Source: Dissophora ornata (Eukaryota > Mortierellomycota > Mortierellomycetes > Mortierellales > Mortierellaceae). Taken from it: DNA of 64,000 nt. The notes below the pieces were generated by a model that saw only the letters and a program-made list of their open reading frames with translations, did not search any database and was not told the origin of the DNA. The position numbers were made by a program, and so were the translations under genes. Positions 56,067 to 64,000 of the stretch are shown piece after piece; the stretch's first letter is position 1, and each line of letters begins with the position of its first letter. Where the stretch lies: NCBI GenBank assembly GCA_025201705.1, contig MU616565.1:1-64000 (forward strand). Reading direction: 5' to 3'.

Positions 56067-57129
56067 GAGAAAGTACATTACTCGGATCGATCAGATAAGA
56101 ATTTACATAATACCTACAGCAGCTTTGCCTTTCAAATTTGGTGTGGCAGAGGCACTTTAGCATAGCACAAACAATACAAGAATTTGCTGGAGGACATGCA
56201 GTCTACATGTAGTCAAAGATGTTCATCCCTTACGAAAGCGTCACTTCATGGGAACAATCAAGGATATTATTTTTTCGTTATAATTGCCTCCTTTATTGCA
56301 CAGTGAGAGCACACCAGAGAAGATGGTTGGCAAGTTTGATCTCAGTCTTCATAGAGAAATTATGAGAAATTATGGCACACGAGCTGCTTTGCAGACTAAT
56401 CCCGCTCACAAAAATCATGCCTTGAGCTCATGTTTTTTACATTGCCCATCGCAAGTCTCCGACTGCCTACCACTTTACGGTAGTAAGCGCCGCATTGTGC
56501 AGCCAAGTAGCTCAGCTCATGTTTATTTCTGTTTTTTAAGCCATTTATAAGTCGATGATTGTCGTACATGCACTCCTGCATGCGCTGACCGTGTCATACC
56601 TGGCCGTTGAACGTTGTGTCACGCGTTGGACTAAAGTAGCCTCAGGTACCTTCTCCTCCTGGTTCCCAAATCTTTTTTAACTCCCCTCCACATAAACTTG
56701 TATTTGTATCCTCAAGAAGACTGCAACCTTCGTATACGTAAATAAAGAACAATGAAATAGAGAAAAGAGACGACATGATAGACTATGCATGTACATCTGT
56801 CCATCAATAATCTATCGACCTCCTCTTCTCTCGCTCTCTCAGCAAGAGCCAATTGAAGACGGTAGCTGTGGTGGATAAAAAGGAGAAGAGCACGGCGGTA
56901 CGATTCAATAATAATAATGTATTTTTTGAGAGCCCTTGCTTTGTGCAACCACTCGACCAAAAGCAAAAACCGACAAGCGCTTACAACACAAATCCCACCA
57001 GCGACGGGATGGGTGGACCCTGGGTGTTGTTGACCTTTCACGGCGCTGTAGCGCTGAAGAGTAGAGAGGAAAGGCACAGTGCTCGCACACACACACATGC
57101 ACATTTAGACTACACGTCATGAATGGTTT
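56067..57129. other. Gene-poor stretch of 1.1 kb
   Basis: The start is the 3' UTR of the mL45-like gene. Short frames on both strands, up to 130 codons on the minus strand at 56712-57104, have low-complexity or hydrophobic translations without motifs. A short AC repeat is seen at 57087-57096. No tRNA could be recognised. Confidence 0.45.
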
Positions 57130-57726
57130 ATGCAATTCTGTGAGGACGGGGAACAGGTGCTGGACCATATGAAAGATATTCAATGGCATGAGGCAAACCT
57201 GGTATCTTCCCTCTCTTACTTCTTGCTGTGTTCACACTTTCTTCCCCCTTCCCCTTCTCCTTCCTCGCATTCAGTTTTCCTCATCCGTCATCATCACTCC
57301 TCGTTTACCCCACTCTTCCTTCTCTCTCCACTCCATTCTGCCACTCATCTTTTCTCCGCCTCTGTTCATTCATTCCGCTCATTGACAACGACACCAGCAA
57401 GTGGGGCAATAACAAATAATCTCTGTTCATCATCAGGACATACTTTGCATCAACATAGCCGACCCCTCGGTCCTCTCCAGCTGTCGCATTCTCACCACGC
57501 TGTAAGTGTTCATTGCACACATCAATGTGTGTATTCGTCATATATTATTGGTTTCTGAATCTGGAACACTGCACATCACACCCCACATTTCACATCATTC
57601 AGTCGAAGTATTCCATGGCGCGTCCAAAGGATGCACCATTACACTTGGCAGTTGAGGTCGACAAATCTGTCTCGGTACCTTCGATGCGCAAAAGAATTGG
57701 GGTTGACGATGGAGGAGCAGCAGTAG
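57130..57726 (+). CDS. Unrecognised small spliced gene, 86 residues
   Basis: Three exons, 57130-57201, 57437-57501 and 57603-57726, join in phase from an ATG to a TAG. The phases fit without forcing: the first junction is phase 0 and the second phase 2, with donors GTATCT and GTAAGT and acceptors CATCAG and TTCAG. The translation looks like folded protein. An acidic start (CEDGEQVLDHMKDIQWHEANL) is followed by a helix-like LSSCRILTTL and a basic, Trp- and Arg-rich C-terminal half (IPWRVQRMHHYTW, LRCAKELGL). I do not recognise the family; a small mitochondrial or assembly-factor protein is possible. Alternatively these exons could be 5' exons of the RhoGAP transcript, although the TAG argues against that. 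Confidence 0.5.
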
Positions 57727-57978
57727 TGGTATTCCCCTGTCCGTTGCAGAGCGAGACGGCGTGCAGAGCAAGGATCAGACACTGCACCCCCCTTTATTTT
57801 CATTTCGATGTTCTGGTCCTCGACAAAACACACCCGTTCGATGTGTGCCCAATTCGTGCTTAGTGAAACAGAACATCCATTCGCCGTTTCATTGCGTTTA
57901 ATTATCCACCGAAGATCATACTCACATAATCTTATTTCATATATCCTCTTGCATGCCTTCCCCTAATCGACAGTCGAC
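57727..57978. promoter_or_regulatory. Promoter/leader of the RhoGAP gene
   Basis: The 252 nt lie between the stop of the small gene and the RhoGAP start. No TATA box or named motif is evident; the segment nearest the ATG is pyrimidine-rich (57930-57965). Confidence 0.4.
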
Positions 57979-60900
57979 ATGTCTCAAGGCACTCGGTCGG
58001 ACCAGACCATGGCCCCGTCTCAGGCACAGGCCCTTGAGCTGAGCACCGATGCCGCAACACAGCAGCTCGTCGCTGAGCGGAACTCGCTGCGCGCCCAGAA
58101 CGACCAGCTCTGGAAGATCATCGAGAAGCAGCGCATCATTATTCAAAACCTGCAAAAGGACGTCGCAAAGGTCACCGGCGAGCGCGATCTCCTCCGCAAC
58201 GCCGCTGTCAACAACAACAATAACGACAGCAGTGTCGCCAATGGCATCTCCGCCCTGGCACCATCCTCTTCTGCCTCTTCTTCAGAGCAAGCACAGCAGC
58301 AACAGCAACAGCAACCTAATGGACACCAGAACTCTGGGGTCCCTCAGGTCAACGGAAACGGTAATCATCATCAGCATCACCACCAACACCACCAACACCA
58401 CTCGAAACGATCCATGGAAAGGAGAGCTCAGGAGAGTGACTCTAACCCTGAGATCTCTGTGATGGCCAATGACGAACGGGAGCCCGAGCTGGCCTCGGGA
58501 TCCAACCCCAACGCCTCATTCTCGTCCACAACCTCGTCCAATACTGAGCACCGCCAACCAAGTCAGCAACACCAGCATCGTAGCCATAACCAGGAGCATC
58601 AGTCACCTAGACCACATGGACACAAGCACAGACAACAACCCCTCACACTGCCCCTGACACCGTCGTCGGCATCCGAGGGTGAGTATGAAGGAGCCAAGAT
58701 TGAGCCCGGCCAGGATGACAACCAGGTCACCATTAATGGCTACGACTACAGCAGTGGACGCCAGGAAGATGAAGCTGGATTACAGGATTCATATGACCCT
58801 GAACTCCAGACTGCAGCGCCAAGCAGCCGTGCACAGCACTACCACAGCAGCCCACAGGGGCAGGTACCTGTCATCCAGCATGAGCGCATGATGACCGCTC
58901 GCTCCGACTCGCTGCACTCCCAGGATGGTAAGACAGCATTTGCTTTGGGTTTATGCCTGCGCTGAACTCAATGTGTATTTTTTGTGCAGTGAGATTGATT
59001 TGTGTTGTGGCTGACATAATCCTTGATTCTTCACTTTTGTTTGCTAATCAGGCTATGCGGCCAACCCCAACCCAATTGCTGCGCGCAACGTCTCTGGAAA
59101 CATCGCCATTACGCCACACCTGATGCCGCACCCCCCGCCAAGGTCACCGAGACGCGAGCGCAAGGACGACCACAGTGCATCCCCCAATGCCTCGGACAAC
59201 GAGGAGGAGTACTACCAGGCCCAGCAGGGATCAAGACGCAAGGGTCCCTCGGGTCCACTGCTGAGCCCCACTCGTTCCCGAAGCGACTACGGATTTGAGC
59301 AACAGCAACTTCCAATGTCCCCCTCTGCACTGTTTGATATTGAGGGCCAGGATCCCCATGTTATGTCCGTCTCCAAGGTGTCCATGAAGCATCACAATGC
59401 GTACGAAGCACCCGTATCCGAGCTTGATGCATCTCAGCAACCCTCAATGTACTCCCTGCCAACGCCAGCCTCTCCTGCACCAACCAAGCTGAACTTCCAG
59501 GGAACAACCCAAGCCTCACGCAAGATGGTCTCTGGCCAGATTCCAATGACTCCAAATAACCAACCTCTGCAGATCATAAGTTCGCTAGATGGTGGTCCTT
59601 CTTCGCCGACAGGCATGAATCCAGGCTCAACGCCCGCCTCACCTGTTGCAGCGATCATCGACCAAGACGCTGAGAAATTTAGAGTGCTTATGAACAAACT
59701 GAATGGCCCTCCCCGCAAGGTGACCTCTCCACCTGCAATCGCCGGACCAGACAACCAAGACCATGCTGCCGCCTTGGGCCAGGCTGTAGCCATGGAGAAT
59801 ATCCAAACCCAAATTGAAATTCAGAGCCAAATGATGGGCACACCGCAGAGTATGATGATACCTCCCTGTTGATATCTGGCACAATTCCTAAATACGCGAT
59901 TAACCCCTGTCCTCTATTTTTTTTTTATGTTTTCGTCTCATTTGTGAATAGATCCTAATGGACGGCCAATGCAGCAAGGCTTCCCTCAAGAGCAATGGAA
60001 CGATCTCAATGGACGACCAATGCAGCAGGGTCATCCTCAAGAGCAACGGAGTGGCAACAACCCCAACATGGATACCCCTGTTAATCCCGATATCAACCAT
60101 TCTCAAGAGGAGGGTTGGGTCGAGCAACCTAATGTCCAACAGCCTCACATGTATGAGAACCGGGACAGGAGAGGCGAGTCGCCGCCCATGGAGGGTTACC
60201 CCAAGATCGGAGCCCGCACTACATCGCATAATCGCGGAGAAGACGAGTCTTCTCAAGACTACGCTCTTCCACCGCCTCCAAAGCGATATGACTCCCAGCC
60301 ACCATTGGATCAATCGAGCGCCACAATGCGCTCAGCTTCCCCAACACCTTCTGGAAATTCTTCTGTCACCAATGCGATGGCTTCCCAGCAACAGTTGCAA
60401 GGAGCACCCCCCTCACGGTCTGGCCCAACTGTGCACCAGCAGGCGTTCCACATGTTTGGTGAAAGCTTGGAATCCATGTCTGTCTTGGTAGTGGGCAGCA
60501 ACATCAAGACGAACGACAAGGGCAAGGAGTTGCTTACGTTCTTGGTCTCCGTTGGACGAGAAGTTCAGGATCAGACTGCACCAAGTCCACACAAAGAGGG
60601 CGACGAGTTGTGGCGTATCGAAAAACAGTATGTTGACTTTGTCAACCTGGATTCCAAGGTATGCTCGCACAAGAACAAAGGCATTGGTATCAAAGCACGT
60701 CGGCACTAAGAGTCAAGCAATTAACTATTTTTATCTTTTTATTTGTTTGTTTGTTTGTTTGTTTGTTTGTTTTTACAGCTGCGCGTCACGCAGTCCAGAA
60801 ATGTTGTCAACAACTTGCCTAGGCTGCCCGACAAGAACCTTTTCAGCACTCACGCCCCATCCAAGGTTGATGCCCGAAAGGTTGCTCTGGAGCTGTATCT

Positions 60901-61923
60901 GCAGCAACTGACTTCTCTCCGCATCAAAGATACGCGTGAGCTCTGCGAATTCCTTGCCACCAGCATTGTAGAACGAGGCAACAGGAAGGGTGTCCAGGAG
61001 TCCGGATGGAAGGAGGGCTACCTGACAAAGCGTGGCAAGAACTTTGGAGGCTGGAAGACCCGCTTCTTTGTACTGAGGGGACCTATCCTGGAATACTTTG
61101 ATGCCGTAAGATATCGAGCATAATCCGTTTCCAACTTTATTGTTAACTTGCTCTTCCAGTCATCTAACTGTTATTGCTATGCTGTTTGTTTTAATTTATC
61201 TCTGAGCAGAAAGATGGTCATCACCTTGGATCGATTGCCTTAACCTATGCCCAAATTGGCCGTCAACAGACCCAGGAAAGGGAAGGCGGTGAGACCAAAG
61301 ACGGATCTGTTGATCCGAACTCGTACCGCCATGCATTCCTAATTCTTGAACCCAAGAAGGGCCAGACTGTGGCGGATGCCAAGCGGAACCCGAACAATGT
61401 GATTCGCCATGTACTTTGCGCAGAAACTGACGGAGAGCGAGATGATTGGGTCGAAGCATTATTACTCTATGTCGGAAAAGAATCCGTGGAACAGCCGGAA
61501 GTGGTAGAGAAAGAGAAGCCAGCGAGAAGGATGCCTGAGATCCAAAAGGTTGGCGCCACGCCCATCAAGGAGCTCGCTTCTGCGAAAGGCAACGAGAAGT
61601 TGCTCCTGAACCAGGAGGCATACGAGAGGCAGCAGCGCTCTGTGCCACCTTCTCCCATCAATCAACAGTTCCATTCTCAGGTCAGGGGGGGTACCATGCC
61701 ACAGTCGCCTACGGTTGCTGGTATGTCTATGGAGGACCGACTCTCTGCAGAGAGGCAATCTGCTGAAGGCCAATACGCAGCCAACCACCGGGGTAACTAC
61801 AACCAGTATGGCGAACAGGAGCAGCAGCAAGGACCCTGGCAACAACAGCAGCAGTTCCACAACCAGCAGCAGCAATACCAGTCCCAGCAGCAATACCAGC
61901 AGCAACACCAACAGCAGCAACAC

Positions 61924-61959
<36 letters not shown>

Positions 61960-61960
61960 C

Positions 61961-61991
<31 letters not shown>

Positions 61992-63226
61992 GCAGCAGCA
62001 AATGCCGCCTCAGCTTCCTCGGAACCAGTCTTCGCACTCCTTGAACCAGAACCAGGAAGAAGTAAGTCTACGACATGCTTTGATTCGTATCTACTGCATA
62101 TAAAAAAACGCTTTCTCAAAAATTTAATTTTTACGCCTTCTTTTCTAGCAGGGACAGTTTAAGGCCCCCTCCGATTCCACGGCTTCAGTACCACACCTCT
62201 CTCCTGCAGAGGTAGCGGAGAAGAAGCAAAAGTCGCGCATGACTTTCCACTGGCCCAAGAAAGCCTCCAAGGAGGATGGATCACAGACCGCACCGGCCCC
62301 AATGCAAGCAGGTGTTAACGCGTCAGGAGGTGCGCCCACAGGAACACCACAGGACTCTTCCCGACTGAGAAACTTTTTGGGCAAGGGCAACTATAACAAC
62401 AATTATAACGGTTCCTCTGCACATATGCCCCCACAGTCGTCAGGCCAGGGCTCGTTCCCTAACATGGCGCCGGCTCGACAAGTCTTTGGAGTGTCGCTCG
62501 AGCAGGCTATTGAGCAAGCCATTGTACAGCCTGGATATGAGCTTCCTGCTGTGGTCTACAGATGTATTGAGTATCTGAATGCACACAAGGCCAAGTTAGA
62601 GGAGGGTATCTATCGTCTGAACGGATCTTCAGCAGTGATCAAGAGCTTGAAGGACCGTTTCAACATGGAAGGCGATGTACCACTGTTGGCCAGTGATGAC
62701 TATTACGATATTCACGCCGTCGCAGGATTGCTGAAGTTGTTCTTGCGTGATCTGCCTTCGTCCGTTCTTACGCGCGAGCTCCACAAAGATTTCCTTCAAG
62801 TGATTGGTATGTTTTGTTATGTGCCTCCTTTTTCAACATGCATATTCCGTCCCGCGGTGCAGTTATGGAAAATTAACCGAATCAATTCATTGTTTTGATT
62901 CTTTAGAACTGCCAAACCGGGGAGACCGCGTGAACGAGCTGACGCGACTGGTGTCGGTGTTGCCAGAGGCAAACTACACTCTGCTGCGTGCGTTGACGGC
63001 TCATCTGATCGAGATTGTGGAGAACGCGGATGTGAACAAGATGACGGCGCGCAATGTCGGGATCGTGTTCTCCCCCACGTTGGGTATCCCCGCGGGCGTG
63101 TTTGCGCTACTGATGTCGGACTTTGACCAGATCTTCCACACAGATGACGGGCGGATCATGCCCCTCGAGAATAGCGATGCCCAAGGTGCGAACAATGTGG
63201 ATACCAGCTTGATCTCGGACGCGTAA
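57979..63226 (+). CDS. PX-PH-RhoGAP protein, BEM3-like
   Basis: Seven exons, 57979-58927, 59052-59849, 59952-60658, 60779-61105, 61210-62061, 62149-62806 and 62907-63226, give 1536 residues. It should switch off a Rho/Cdc42-type GTPase at polarised membranes, as yeast Bem3 does. A coiled coil (~30-74, LVAERNSLRAQNDQLWKII) precedes a long disordered region rich in Q, H, S and P. The PX domain (~748-890) has DELWRIEKQYVDF and LPDKNLFSTHAPSKVDARK. The PH domain (~894-1010) has GYLTKRGKNFGGWKTRFFVL. After a poly-Q region the RhoGAP domain (~1321-1515) follows, with the arginine finger in GIYRLNGSS (~1364) and NKMTARNVGIVFSPTL. Tandem TAGCAG acceptors precede exon 6. Confidence 0.93.
60741..60771 (+). 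repeat. (TTTG)n tetranucleotide repeat at RhoGAP intron 3 end
   Basis: About seven TTTG units fill the end of intron 60659-60778, directly before TTTTTACAG. The repeat stands in for the polypyrimidine tract. Confidence 0.85.
61924..62001 (+). repeat. CAG/CAA tract coding 26 glutamines in RhoGAP
   Basis: The tract has 26 uninterrupted Gln codons (mixed CAG and CAA) between a His and a Met codon. It lies inside a wider Q/H/Y-rich segment starting near 61810. The CAG part has nine consecutive CAG codons and the CAA part ten, so both could vary in length. Confidence 0.9.
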
Positions 63227-63490
63227 AGAAACCCATGAAGACGAGAGGATAGAAACGCGTTTTTCTCTTCGTTTTAGACTAATGTAATTGACGCGACCAT
63301 CTCCACCACCACTTCCACACCGTTTATGTCTCTTCAACCAATAATCCCGATCCCTCTAATGCTAATAAAACGCGCTGCCTAATGCACGTGATTTTGTCTC
63401 GCGTGTTGTGTGTCTTGGGCTCAGTGCCACCTTTTTTTTATTTTCAATTTACATTCCAACAACTCATTAACTCCCACCATCACTCCCATC
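63227..63490. other. RhoGAP 3' UTR and promoter of the edge gene
   Basis: This 264-nt spacer contains AATAAA at 63364-63369, 138 nt after the RhoGAP stop. T-rich sequence at 63432-63452 follows ahead of the next ATG. Confidence 0.5.
63364..63369 (+). terminator. Candidate AATAAA polyadenylation signal of RhoGAP
   Basis: The hexamer occurs in CTAATAAAACG at a normal distance after the stop codon. Use cannot be confirmed from sequence. Confidence 0.4.
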
Positions 63491-64000
63491 ATGCCTCCAT
63501 TCGCTTCTGCATGCGAACGATTTTTTGACATTCCCGAGCTCAGATTGCTCTTTGCTTCGCAGTTGAAAGATCCTTTTACCCCCACAGCTCAAGGTCGAAG
63601 CCTGGCTCTGCTCCTCCGTGTCTCCTCCTCGTTCAACGCCCACTTTCTCCCCCTACTGTACTTCCATCTCGAAGATCGTTGGCCTTCTGGCTCATCCTTA
63701 TCGAGACATGGCCACTTGGTTCGGCACATTAAGTGGCACAATCTGCCGAAGAAGGCGCCGCTGAAACATATAAGACTATATTGTCCGAATCTCAAGAGTG
63801 TCGACCTGAATAGCGTGAGTATGGTGAGTTGCGATATTTGGGTGCAGATTTTTGGACTATGCAAGCCAGCGATGACCTATATGAAGCCGTGGGATTCAAT
63901 AACTCCGTGCTCATGGCATCAAGACCCATCTGGCAATGATGGTGAAGGCGACGAGAACAACCAAGAAATCGTGGATTCGAGCGCCGCTGCTTCTGCGGAC
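63491..64000 (+). CDS. F-box-like protein, N-terminal part (runs off window)
   Basis: An ATG at 63491 opens a frame of 170 codons that continues past the window end. The beginning (FFDIPELRLLFASQLKD, then LLLRVSSSFNAHFLPLLYFHLED) is the degenerate F-box pattern common in large fungal F-box families. Short Leu-rich segments follow (LKHIRLYCPNLKSVDLNSV), suggesting an LRR-like substrate region. No intron is needed in the visible part. The visible end is becoming acidic and Ser/Ala-rich. Confidence 0.65.
   Translation, partial: MPPFASACERFFDIPELRLLFASQLKDPFTPTAQGRSLALLLRVSSSFNAHFLPLLYFHLEDRWPSGSSLSRHGHLVRHIKWHNLPKKAPLKHIRLYCPNLKSVDLNSVSMVSCDIWVQIFGLCKPAMTYMKPWDSITPCSWHQDPSGNDGEGDENNQEIVDSSAAASAD

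Overview
The window is nuclear DNA of a filamentous fungus. The evidence is spliced protein-coding genes with short GT-AG introns (mostly 48-165 nt), a five-domain AROM fusion, Argonaute, PAN2 and NOC4, and nuclear-encoded mitochondrial proteins. The intron-rich genes, the retained mitochondrial EF-P-like protein and the F-box/LRR-type genes suggest an early-diverging lineage such as Mucoromycota/Mortierellaceae. That placement is inference, not shown. I rebuilt exon structures by hand, using splice signals, reading-frame phase and protein family expectations. Each complete model sums to a whole number of codons.

Layout. 1-1271: 5' part of a CaMKK-like kinase (minus). 1980-6452: tandem pair of carboxylesterases (minus), duplicated together with their upstream flank. 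7652-12691: pentafunctional AROM (plus). 13090-14193: FIT/Scs3 lipid-droplet protein (plus). 14418-15829: SNIP1/Pml1 FHA protein (minus). 16058-18223: F-box protein (plus). 18989-22853: UPF1 (minus). 23292-25526: eIF2D (plus). 25820-26696: ATP synthase subunit e (minus). 27031-28089: CCDC137-like protein (plus). 28173-29280: mitochondrial EF-P-like protein (minus). 29602-32412: PUF60-like splicing factor (plus). 32959-34397: an unrecognised multi-exon gene (minus), starting only 39 nt after the stop of Argonaute (34437-38015, minus). 38726-38926: 66-residue membrane protein (plus). 39180-41196: nucleotide-sugar 4,6-dehydratase (minus). 41575-43275: universal stress protein (minus). 43727-45845: mitochondrial GatB (plus). 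46135-51411: PAN2 (plus). 51713-52337: small mitochondrial-type protein (plus). 52569-54716: NOC4 (minus). 54967-56066: mL45/Tim44-like protein (plus). 57130-57726: unrecognised 86-residue gene (plus). 57979-63226: PX-PH-RhoGAP (plus). 63491-end: truncated F-box-like gene (plus).

Themes. RNA metabolism is strongly represented: UPF1, PAN2, PUF60, SNIP1, NOC4, AGO and eIF2D. So is mitochondrial gene expression and energy: GatB, EF-P, the mL45-like protein and ATP synthase e. These are ordinary housekeeping genes, and I infer no operon-like linkage. No tRNA, rRNA, transposon or CRISPR array was seen. The least explained items are the six-exon gene behind Argonaute, with its weak splice sites and possible 30-nt intron, the 86-residue gene at 57130, and several unusual introns: two GC-AG, one carrying a T24/A30 hairpin, and one with a (TTTG)n tract in place of a polypyrimidine tract.
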